In this document: positions 1 to 7,726 of the stretch, piece by piece
Layout: each line of letters starts with the position of its first letter
Numbering within the stretch: the first letter of the stretch is position 1
DNA from: an uncultured Acetatifactor sp.
GTDB lineage: Bacteria > Bacillota > Clostridia > Lachnospirales > Lachnospiraceae
Direction: 5' to 3'
DNA length: 62,281 bases
Assembly (NCBI GenBank): GCA_910586835.1
Contig: CAJUJU010000016.1
Span: 1 to 62,281 of the forward strand
Translations under genes and position numbers: made by a program
The notes under the pieces: model-generated
The model's input: the letters and a program-made list of their open reading frames with translations, nothing else
Told to the model about the DNA's origin: nothing
Databases searched by the model: none

Positions 1-22
1 TAATCACAGACTTTGCAGGTAT

Positions 23-2755
23 TTAATAAATCTGAGTTTCACGGATTAAGGTATACTTTATTACTTTCTGGTCCGTGTAGTAGGATGTCAGGGTAGACGC
101 CGTGGCCGACTGCATTTCTTCCTCCGTCAGCAGCTCCGTTATCTCGTCATACTCCTTTTCCCAGCCCTCTTTTCCGGGTGTCAGGGCATTGGCAAGGCCG
201 CCCCAGCCTGTAAAACGGGCAAGTATGATCTGCTCCTCTGCGGATGCCATGCGGCTCTCCTGCTGCAGCTGCTTGAGCAGCCGGATTGCCTCCACATTGC
301 TGCGGAATTTTGTTTTCGGGCCGCCATCATACAGATGATGTTCCGGCTGGTAGCGGTAGTTCATTGTCCCATCCTGGAAGCGCTGTTCTATCTCCCCCGC
401 CACTTCCATGGCGTATTGTTTCCCTGCCTCTGTGATACGGCCCATATTTTCAATCCGCTGTTTCGTTTCTTCCGAAAAATCTCCATTCTCCACAGCCTGG
501 ATGACTGTCTTGGATATTTCCGCATCCGTATAAAAAGGCTGCAGCAGCTCCGCATTTTCAATCAAAGCTATCGGCAGCCTCTCCCTGACCTGATACCCAC
601 CGGACCCCCTAAGCTGTTCAATATCGCCCAACTCAGCCGTATGGTTCCCGTCCAGATACCCCAGGACTTCAAAGATCCGGCTGTCATAAGCGATTCTGCT
701 CCCCACAGGGAACGGCATATATCCCGGCGTTTCTGCTTCCTGTTCCGTTTCCGGGCGCAGTATCTGGTCGCCGCCTTTCCCGTCCTCTCCATAGGGGCCG
801 GGATAGATTTCAAACAGGCTGATCTGCCCATCTCCATGGTCATTTACTGCGCTTTCCGCTGCATTCGTTCCGCCGGAAATACTTTCCCCGGAGATATGTT
901 CCTCAGAATTGTTTCCGTTTGAAGTGTCTTCATCGGAATATTTTTTATCCGAATTATCTTCATCCGGAACATCTTTATCCGCTATTTTCCTATTCGGAAT
1001 TTCTACATTTGATTTTTCTGCACCCGAAGTATCTTGATCTGGAATATCTTCCCCCGCAGTATCTTCATTTGAAACATCTTCCCCTACGGCATCCTCGTCT
1101 GAAACATCTTCCCCCGCAGCATCTTCGCCTGAAACATCTTCATCCAGAATATTGTAATCATCTATGGCATCTTCCTCACGGTATGGGAGATATTCTCCAT
1201 GCTCGATCAGAGAGCCAATCACATGGGCGATCACATCCCATGACAACCGCACAAAGCCGTCCTTTCCGAAAAAGAAATCTGCCACATCCCGCCCCGGCAC
1301 GATTCCCCCTGTCCCGTCACTGCTCTTTTGGAAACCATAATCCCGGTAAATATCCCTGACGGCATCCCGCTTCACCTCCATGGTGCCGGCCTGCCGGAAT
1401 ACCTGGTTGATGCGGTCATACAAATCCTGTGGGTACACACTGGTGTCTGTTAAAAGCCTCTGTATCTCATCCCAGTCTTTATGCTCCCTGACATTCTCTT
1501 TTGTGGCCGACTCCTGCAGACGGAAAAAGGAACCTTCGGCGGCATTTTCCGCCTTGGGTTCCTCTGCATCATTTTCCACAATTTTTCCTGTGTTTTCTGT
1601 ATTTACTGTACTTCCTTTTTTCGGTTCAGAATCTGCCGTATTCCCTATCCCGGCTACCGGGGCAGATATACCACTTCCTGCAGGACGATTTCCTCCGCCT
1701 GTCTGGTTATCATCTCCATATGCCCTGCCCTCTCCAGCGTGTCCTCCGTTTCCGGCATCGGCTGCACCTCCAAAAGCTGCTGTATCAGCGCCTCTTTCTT
1801 CCTCTCCGCCTCCTGGTCCACCCTGGTGATCATCTCGTTGACCTGCCCCAGCGCGATCAGTTCCGACAGTCTCTGCGGATGCCTGGACATCATGTAGTCT
1901 TTCCACCTTTTCCCGAACATCCCGGCCGGACTCCGGTCGTATTCGCTGTTCTCCGAGATTCTGAGATCCGGGTACAGCATCCCGTCCTCCCCTTTCCTGT
2001 ATTCCAGTTTCGCTAACGGTTCCCTGCCCATATCCCTGGCTCCTTTCCTCCTTGATTTCCTCAATCTGTTTATGTATCTCTGACAGGACCGGCCTTGCTA
2101 TGGCGCAGGCATAATACCCAAGCCCCATGAACAGTTCCAGGCTCCCGAAATGGCTGATATTCTCAAATGCCCCTGTTTCCTCAAAAGGTTCCGTCCCGAT
2201 CCCACATTTCTTAAATACAATGTAGGCGGCGCTGTCCGATGCCAGCCTTGCGAACTCCGCCCGTACCGCCTCTATGGGAAGTCCATACAACACACTGTCC
2301 TCATTTTTGACCTCCACACAGGACAGGTATCTCTCCAGAAACAAGTCCGCCTGCATAGCGGAAAGCTGGCACAGACAATTCTCTATATTGTCCCCGTCTA
2401 TCCCGAACCTTTCATGGAACCTGCGCAGGATCTCCGGCTGGTACTGCCGCTCCAGCGACCAGACCGCACCCATGGCTTTCCGGAATTCCTCATAGCTGCC
2501 ACGGGTATCGGCAAGGTCAAAATAGTAGGCAAGCGTGGCTTTCGGGTCATTCATATCCACAACGCCGATGCCCTTGGAACCGGCCTTTAAATACCTCCCG
2601 GTCTGTTTCTCCCAGCCCGCTTTTGTGGCAAGCAGGCCGGCATCCGGCCTCTGCACATAGATCAGCACGTTCTTGTCAAAAGACATCTTATAATATTTTG
2701 ACACGCTGGACAAAAGCCCCATCCACTCCGTCCTGCTGCGTGTCAGCGCCTGCAC
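23..2755 (-). pseudogene. Truncated ICE-type DNA methylase/helicase (N-terminal part)
   Basis: The first ~80 residues (EWMGLLSS...NVLIYVQRPDA...GSKGIGVVD) match the front domain of the giant methylase/SNF2-helicase proteins of Firmicute conjugative elements. Near the C-terminus, GRFTGWGGLANAL-like residues (here ARFTGWGGLANAL, about 845-857) and SYYTDQKVI mark the entry to the N6-adenine methylase domain. The frame then departs from the family after KVI and stops within about 11 residues, so the methylase and helicase domains are missing (family members usually reach ~2,000 residues or more). The start is uncertain. GTG at 2755 is the first standard start codon in frame, but the upstream codons read plausibly as protein (YLADLYRQS). 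The central part is low-complexity and acidic. Function is probably lost; a separate role for the remnant cannot be excluded. Confidence 0.75.
870..1146 (-). repeat. Degenerate acidic 5-10 residue repeat inside the methylase/helicase remnant
   Basis: The encoded protein carries many copies of a pattern like GEDVSDEDA or GEDVSNEDT, decaying towards DEDNSDKKYSDEDTSN and ending near SGESISGG. The underlying DNA repeats a roughly 15-30 bp unit rich in catctt and atcttc on the plus strand. Such acidic low-complexity stretches usually form a disordered linker between domains. The copies nearest 1,030-1,140 are the best preserved, suggesting recent expansion by slippage or recombination. Confidence 0.75.
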
Positions 2756-2789
2756 CGATTGGCGGTACAGGTCAGCAAGGTATGTTTCC

Positions 2790-3845
2790 CTACCCAGCTT
2801 TCTGCCCCGTTGCTCCGCCGTCCCTGGCGAAATACAGTTCCAGCGCCTTTATGATCGTCTCCTCGATTTCCTTTCTGCTCTGGCCGCCGTCAAAGAACCT
2901 GCTGATGACGGTATCCTTTATCTTGATGGGTTGTGTGTTCTTTGGTTTTTTCGCCTTTTCATCCGTGATGACCTGGCGCAGCAGTTCCTCCGTCAGCTTC
3001 CCTTTCCGGGCATAGTCATGCAGGAGGGCTGATTTCTTTGTGTCAATACGGCATCCGCCGTCAGTTATCAGCTGCGCCATTAACGGCTGCATTTCCGCTT
3101 TCACAAAGGATATGTCATAAGCAGCCTCAAAGCCGAGGGTCCTGGCATCCAGGCACTCCAGCAGCGGCGCCGCAAGGGTAGCAATCCTGAGATACCTGGC
3201 GATACGGTCCCTGCTCAGCCCGTATTCCTCGCTGACCGCCGCCCCTGCATCCGACTTCTTTGGGTTTTCCAATGAAGTCCCGTTTTTCCCCATTTCATGC
3301 GGGTTTACCAGTTCCTCAATCTCCCTTAACAGGTCGTTCCTTTTCCCCTGGCACTTGATGGCGTCATAGTGCTGTTTCAGGCAGAATGCCTTTTCAGAGA
3401 AAGTCAGATCGTCAAAGGAACGCTGGCGCAGGTTCGTTTCCGTCACGATCAGGACGGCCTCCGCATGGTCCAGGTTTTCCTTAATGACAACGGGACCTCT
3501 GGTAAGCCCTGCCAGCCTTGCCGCATTGACACGGTTATGGCCGCTTAAGATGGTATGCCTGTCCTCATGTTTCCAGAGGATGATCGGCTCCAGAATGCCC
3601 AGTTCCCGGATGCTCTCCACCATGTCCTGGAGCCGCTGGCCGCCGTACAGCTTGAACTTGTGGTCGGGGAACGGCTCCATCCTGTCAAAGTCCATCTCCA
3701 GAAGTCCCGTCCCATCGGTTTCCTGCCCCTGCTGCGGCTGTGCTGTTTCTTCCTTGGTCTTAAAATCAAACAGGTCGTCCATCCCGTCCAGGCTGGAACT
3801 AAGCAATGTGTTTCTTGCCGGTATTTTCGGTGTCCTTGCCGCCAT
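2790..3845 (-). CDS. ParB-like partition/nucleoid-occlusion protein
   Basis: A 351-residue ParB-family protein, predicted to bind centromere-like DNA and act with the adjacent ParA in segregating a plasmid or circular element. The N-terminal ParB/Spo0J domain (about 45-150) contains the CTP-binding style motifs LSGHNRVNAARLAG and TETNLRQRSFDDLTFSEKA. It is followed by a helix-turn-helix region (about 200-235, EEYGLSRDRIARYLRIA) and a basic C-terminal part. The start ATG at 3845 has GGAG upstream, and the gene overlaps the 3' end of parA by 47 bp, so the two are translated from one message. It is complete, unlike its downstream neighbour. Whether it still serves a replicating element or is a passenger in the chromosome cannot be told. 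Confidence 0.85.
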   Translation of the reverse strand: MAARTPKIPARNTLLSSSLDGMDDLFDFKTKEETAQPQQGQETDGTGLLEMDFDRMEPFPDHKFKLYGGQRLQDMVESIRELGILEPIILWKHEDRHTILSGHNRVNAARLAGLTRGPVVIKENLDHAEAVLIVTETNLRQRSFDDLTFSEKAFCLKQHYDAIKCQGKRNDLLREIEELVNPHEMGKNGTSLENPKKSDAGAAVSEEYGLSRDRIARYLRIATLAAPLLECLDARTLGFEAAYDISFVKAEMQPLMAQLITDGGCRIDTKKSALLHDYARKGKLTEELLRQVITDEKAKKPKNTQPIKIKDTVISRFFDGGQSRKEIEETIIKALELYFARDGGATGQKAG

Positions 3846-4623
3846 TTCCCATCAACTCCTTTGCAAAATTTTCATAGGCTTTCGCCGCCGGGTTCTCCGG
3901 CTCGTACTCACAGATTGTCATGCCGTATTCCACGGCCTCCGGCACCTTGATGGAGCGGGGGATGCTGCTTGTGAATATCCGCACCTTCTCCTCAAGGGCC
4001 TGCTGCAGCTGTGCCTTGACCCGTCTGGATACCCTTGTCCGTTCGTTGTCCATGGTGATCAGGATGCCCTCAATTTCCAGCCCTGCATTGGCATGGCTCT
4101 TGATCCTGTGGAAAGCCCGCAGGAACTCCGCCATCCCCTCTACAGCCAGGGTTTCCGACTGGACAGGGATAATCAGGCTGTCGCAGCATATCATCACATT
4201 TATCATGGCCGTCCCCATTTTCGGCATCCCGTCAATGAGGATGTAATCGTACTGTTCCCTGATGGTGTCCACATATTCTTTCAGCTTGTACTCCGCAAAA
4301 TCCGTATCGCACATCAGCTTGTCAAAGTTGTCTAACTTGTTATTGGCCGGAACCAGGTCAGCCCCGAATTCCGTCCTTATCATATATGCCTCCCTGTCCG
4401 GCAGTTCCTCATTCATGACGATACATTTCAGGATGTCATAGATTGTCACCGAAAGCTGCTCAGGCGCCTCCACCCCGCATAATTTTGTTGTGTGCCTCTG
4501 TCCGTCAAAGTCGATCAATGCAACCCTGCATCCTCCCTTAGACAGCAGATAAGACAGGGTTGTTGCGGTCGTGGTCTTGCCCACGCCGCCTTTCCTGTTT
4601 ACGATCCCTAAAACCTTGCCCAT
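3799..4623 (-). CDS. ParA-family partition ATPase
   Basis: A 274-residue Walker-type ATPase (ParA/Soj/MinD superfamily). The deviant Walker A motif KGGVGKTTTATTLSYLL (residues 11-27) with its signature lysine is intact, and the A-prime aspartate lies in ALIDFDGQ. The Walker B region reads ILIDGMPKMG where most family members have an IIDCPP-type sequence, an unusual substitution next to the catalytic aspartate. ParA polymerises or forms gradients on DNA to move ParB-bound DNA. The start at 4623 has AAGGAAG eight bases upstream. The gene opens the partition operon and its 3' end overlaps parB. Confidence 0.88.
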   Translation of the reverse strand: MGKVLGIVNRKGGVGKTTTATTLSYLLSKGGCRVALIDFDGQRHTTKLCGVEAPEQLSVTIYDILKCIVMNEELPDREAYMIRTEFGADLVPANNKLDNFDKLMCDTDFAEYKLKEYVDTIREQYDYILIDGMPKMGTAMINVMICCDSLIIPVQSETLAVEGMAEFLRAFHRIKSHANAGLEIEGILITMDNERTRVSRRVKAQLQQALEEKVRIFTSSIPRSIKVPEAVEYGMTICEYEPENPAAKAYENFAKELMGNGGKDTENTGKKHIA

Positions 4624-4717
4624 TCTTTGCTTCCTTTCTCTCGTTAAATTTGTTATCTGGTTACATTTGATCTGGATAAAAGTAGGGTTTCAGCACTTGC
4701 CTCCTTTCGCATAAATT

Positions 4718-4774
4718 AAAATGGGGCCAAATCAACACTTCCATTTCCATGGAATATAGATTCAGCCCCATTTT
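4718..4774. repeat. Hairpin element copy 1 upstream of parA
   Basis: Arms AAAATGGGGC (4718-4727) and GCCCCATTTT (4765-4774) are perfect complements. They extend inward through AATC/GATT after a 2-nt mismatch, and the loop contains a palindrome TTCCATGGAA (4745-4754). It resembles copy 2 (4884-4942): the outer right arms on the minus strand agree at 15 of 18 positions and the three differences are matched by compensating changes in the opposite arm. It does not have the T-run expected of a simple terminator for parA. Nature unknown. Confidence 0.7.
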
Positions 4775-4883
4775 GAGTATAACGACACCTGCCAATATCC
4801 CTAGCATTGGCGGATCCCGGCTATTCACATTCAGTTTTTCAATATAACAGCGCTGTCCTATCTACTCTCCTTAGAATAGCGAA

Positions 4884-4942
4884 AATAGGACTAAATCAAT
4901 GAAATCGCTTCTATACAGCAAATCTCCTGACTTAGTCCTATT
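4884..4942. repeat. Hairpin element copy 2 at the element/deacetylase junction
   Basis: Arms AATAGGACTAA (4884-4894) and TTAGTCCTATT (4932-4942) are perfect 11-bp complements separated by 37 bases. The element starts where the deacetylase reading frame leaves its family, so it may be the end of the inserted DNA. The distance between core arms is also 37 in copy 1. Confidence 0.7.
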
Positions 4943-5124
4943 ATAACCTCATCATCAAAGGTTATGGCAATCTTCCTGATATCTTCCGATTCCTCCTCCG
5001 ACACCTGTATCCTGCCGCTTCCCGCTTCCCGGCTCCTGTAACTTTCCAACTCGCCCAGACCCAAAAACAGCAATCCCGCCAGAAGATCAAAAAGCAGGAT
5101 TGCCGTGCACATTTTTTTCATCAT
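4891..5124 (-). pseudogene. Polysaccharide deacetylase, N-terminal fragment
   Basis: The 77-residue frame begins with a signal/anchor segment (MKKMCTAILLFDLLAGLLFLG), followed by a short linker and RKIAITFDDE. KIAITFDDG(P) is the opening metal-binding motif of NodB-type polysaccharide deacetylases, which remove acetyl groups from peptidoglycan or other cell-surface glycans. Immediately after the two aspartates the sequence leaves the family and stops, so the catalytic barrel is missing. The break coincides with hairpin copy 2 and the boundary of the ParA/ParB element. The gene probably was the last member of the minus-strand operon that includes the metallophosphoesterase. It is nonfunctional as a deacetylase. 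Confidence 0.7.
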
Positions 5125-5169
5125 GGTTTCCTGATTCCTGTGCTCTTACCTCAAGTATATGCACAGCAG

Positions 5170-5790
5170 TCAGATAATATGGTTCTGCGGATCCTCATCC
5201 TCAAATTCAATCACACATTTCTCATACACATTAATGACATGCGTATCCAGATATTTGTCGTACCTTTTATACTGCCTCCCATATGTGATATGAACATGCC
5301 CGTGCAGAAAATACCTGGGACGGTACTTTTCCAGCAGCTCCCGAAAAACCTGAAATCCCCGGTGAGGAAGGTCCTCACCGTCATTCAGCTCACTGGCCGG
5401 CGAATGAGTCACCAGAATATCGAAGCCTCTGCTCCGATGAAGTCTGAACCGAAGCTTCCTGACCCTGCGCTTCATCTCCTTCTCCGTATACTGATACGGC
5501 CCGGGCTTATACCGCATGGATCCCCCCAGGCCCAGGATGCGGACTCCCTCATGGACATAAACCTGGTCGTCGATGCAGACACAGCCTTCCGGCGGAATCT
5601 GCGCGTATTTTGAGTCATGGTTCCCATGCACATAAAGCACCGGCACCGAGGACAGCGTCACCAGAAAAGACAGATAGCGCGGATCCAGATCCCCGCAGGA
5701 AATGATCAGATCAATTCCCTCCAGGAGGCTTTTATCAAAAAAATCCCACAACAGTTTGGACTCTTTATCCGCAATGGCCAGTATCTTCAT
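5170..5790 (-). CDS. Metallophosphoesterase (YfcE/calcineurin-like)
   Basis: A 206-residue single-domain metallophosphoesterase. Visible metal-site motifs are SCGDLDP (GDxxD type, about 31-37), VHGNHD (about 54-59), VTHSP (about 127-131) and HGHVH (about 162-166). The first motif, normally DxH, reads ADKES, so the usual histidine is replaced by glutamate. The fold is clear, but substrate (nucleotide, phosphodiester or protein phosphate) is unknown. The start at 5790 is preceded by AAGGAAGG, which overlaps the stop codon of the upstream BMP-like gene (7 bp gap), indicating coupled translation in an operon. Confidence 0.8.
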   Translation of the reverse strand: MKILAIADKESKLLWDFFDKSLLEGIDLIISCGDLDPRYLSFLVTLSSVPVLYVHGNHDSKYAQIPPEGCVCIDDQVYVHEGVRILGLGGSMRYKPGPYQYTEKEMKRRVRKLRFRLHRSRGFDILVTHSPASELNDGEDLPHRGFQVFRELLEKYRPRYFLHGHVHITYGRQYKRYDKYLDTHVINVYEKCVIEFEDEDPQNHII

Positions 5791-5797
5791 GTATCTG

Positions 5798-7708
5798 TCA
5801 ACCTTCCTTTTTTACTACTCCCTGCTGCTTCATCACAGGCGCAGCCTGTTCTTTCAGTTCTTCCTTCTTCGGTATACTGCCGATGACATTTTCCGCCAGC
5901 CAGTCCATCTCCATGATCTCCTCCGGCAGAAGACTTCTCTCCGGGTCATCCACCACCACGCCTGTCTGTGAATAGAGTATCCCGGAAAAGGGATTAAACT
6001 GCTCCGAGCTGATGGTAGCCTTCAGCAGCTCGATCAGACGTTTCGTTCCGATGGGCAGATGCTGGGAGCAAACCACATCGATCACTCCGGCAGAAATCCC
6101 CCACCAGTAGTTGATAGCCTTCTCGGAAGCCGTCTTCTCGTCATGCTTCCAGGTGCCGTCCATAATCGTCCGGATCAGCTGTTCATAAAATTTTCCCCAA
6201 TGATACAGAGGCATGGCAAGATTTCTGGGATGTTCCCCGTCCATGTGATAGATGCCGAAAAACCGGGAACCCTCCTCCGGTATCACCATATCCCTGCCCG
6301 AGATGCAGGAAGGGCCTGTCTCCCGAAGCCTTTCACCGATATCCACTCCCTTCATGCTGGACCACTCCAGATAGACCTTGGCTCTCGGATTGATCATCTT
6401 GGCTCCCAGGGCGAAGGCATTGATATTCGCGATGGAACCATATATGGGATAATCGGCAATGTAGGAGACCTTATTGTTTTCCGCCATGGCTCCCGCAATT
6501 GCGCCCATCAAAAACTTCGCCTCATGCATCCGTGAATAGTAGGTGCGGATGTACCGATGGGAGGTGTTCAGGGAACAGTTCAGGATCCGGACATCCGGAT
6601 TCGCGATAGCCGCCTTCAGGCTTGCCTGCACAAAGGCAGGCGTTGTGGTAAAGATCAGTCTGCATCCCTTCTCTATGGCGTCCTGAATCAGCGCGTCCCC
6701 GTTCTCCTGGGTTGCATTCTCGTAAAAAATGGTGCTCAGCTCGTCCGGGAAAGTCTGCTCCAGATACAGTCTGCCCAGTTCATGGGCATAGGTCCAGGCC
6801 GAGCTTTCCGGCGTCTTTTCATAGATGAACGCCGCCTTCAGCTTGGAGACTCCCACCGGCAGCAGCAGGCTCAAAAGCGGCTTTTTCTCCTGGCTGGGCT
6901 TCATCTTCAGGTCGATATCCTGCTCCTCCTGCAGCAGCGCGAACTCCTTCCAGCTCTTCGCAAGCAGCTCCTTCAGCTCCGCCGTAGACTTTTCTGCCAC
7001 CGCCTGATATCCATATAAGGTGATAAACGAAAGAAATGCGTCTCCGGGCGTGATCTTATACTTGTTTCCTCCCCTGGCCTTGTATTCCCCTGAGAAAATG
7101 GTATAGATGGCACTGAAGGCCAGAATCTCCTCCTCCGTCCAGACCTGGCCCGGCTCCTTTCCCACCGCTTCCTGAAGCTTTGCAAAGCTGCCCTCCTGGG
7201 AAAACCAGATATAATTTATGGGCGCGCACTGATAAAAGTCCAGAAATTCATAATAAATCCTGTTCTCCTTCTCATCGGTCCGTCTGGGCACAATGCGGAT
7301 CACATTTCCCGGAATGGAAACCGCGTCGAAAAACTTCATCACGCTGACGCGCTTATTTCCCTCCAGCACATAGAATTTGTTCATATATTCATATGCCTTG
7401 ATGGGATCACGGATTCCCTCCTCCACATGACTGGTGCTCAGCGCCGCCCATTTATATGCAAACTCGGTATTATCCTGCAAAATAGGCATAAAGTTTCCCG
7501 CAAAGGAACTGCTCCTGCCGTCCGTCTTGGTTCCCACGATCTGATCCGTCGGAATCTGTACCAGCCCCAGGGGCACCTCATAGTACGAGCCCGGGTTCGG
7601 CAAAATATCATCCAGTACCTGAAGAGTAGGCCGCTCCCCCCTGAGCATTCTGGCCTGATAGTCCTTCTTTCCCAGTTTATATGCCTTTAAATAATCTGCC
7701 CTTGCCAT
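5798..7708 (-). CDS. Cytoplasmic BMP-like ligand-binding protein with ParB-like N-terminal domain
   Basis: The C-terminal ~330 residues (from about 295) resemble the basic membrane protein (BMP/PnrA) family of periplasmic-type binding proteins: KLKAAFIYEKTPESSAW, GCRLIFTTTPAFVQASLKAA, NKVSYIADYPIYGSIANINAFALGAK. That family normally consists of lipoproteins that deliver nucleosides to ABC importers. Here there is no signal peptide or lipobox. Instead the N-terminus carries a domain with NKFYVLEGNKRVSVMKFFDA (about 110-129), reminiscent of the ParB/Srx-type motif. It probably acts inside the cell as a ligand sensor. It lies between the ABC exporter genes and the metallophosphoesterase (18 bp and 7 bp gaps). 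Start at 7708 has GAGGAG upstream. Substrate and role are not known. Confidence 0.7.
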   Translation of the reverse strand: MARADYLKAYKLGKKDYQARMLRGERPTLQVLDDILPNPGSYYEVPLGLVQIPTDQIVGTKTDGRSSSFAGNFMPILQDNTEFAYKWAALSTSHVEEGIRDPIKAYEYMNKFYVLEGNKRVSVMKFFDAVSIPGNVIRIVPRRTDEKENRIYYEFLDFYQCAPINYIWFSQEGSFAKLQEAVGKEPGQVWTEEEILAFSAIYTIFSGEYKARGGNKYKITPGDAFLSFITLYGYQAVAEKSTAELKELLAKSWKEFALLQEEQDIDLKMKPSQEKKPLLSLLLPVGVSKLKAAFIYEKTPESSAWTYAHELGRLYLEQTFPDELSTIFYENATQENGDALIQDAIEKGCRLIFTTTPAFVQASLKAAIANPDVRILNCSLNTSHRYIRTYYSRMHEAKFLMGAIAGAMAENNKVSYIADYPIYGSIANINAFALGAKMINPRAKVYLEWSSMKGVDIGERLRETGPSCISGRDMVIPEEGSRFFGIYHMDGEHPRNLAMPLYHWGKFYEQLIRTIMDGTWKHDEKTASEKAINYWWGISAGVIDVVCSQHLPIGTKRLIELLKATISSEQFNPFSGILYSQTGVVVDDPERSLLPEEIMEMDWLAENVIGSIPKKEELKEQAAPVMKQQGVVKKEG

Positions 7709-7726
7709 AATATCATTCTCCTCTCA

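Larger units (their letters stand above)
1..4950. mobile_element. Decayed end of a conjugative/plasmid-like element
   Basis: Three minus-strand genes typical of Firmicute conjugative elements and plasmids lie together: ParA, ParB and the N-terminal part of a very large DNA methylase/helicase. The methylase/helicase reading frame breaks off near position 60. At the other end the element abuts a polysaccharide deacetylase gene that keeps only its N-terminus (about 4,955-5,124), which suggests insertion into or deletion of that gene. No integrase, relaxase or attachment duplication is visible, so the exact ends are not defined. The extent given is an inference from gene content. Confidence 0.55.

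Noticed and set aside
4718..4942. Ordinary terminators for parA or the deacetylase
   Set aside because: Hairpins lack a proper T-run after the stem on the needed strand, have long loops and share sequence with each other.
5798..7708. ABC nucleoside importer binding lipoprotein
   Set aside because: No signal peptide or lipobox, and the adjacent ABC genes are exporters rather than importer permeases.
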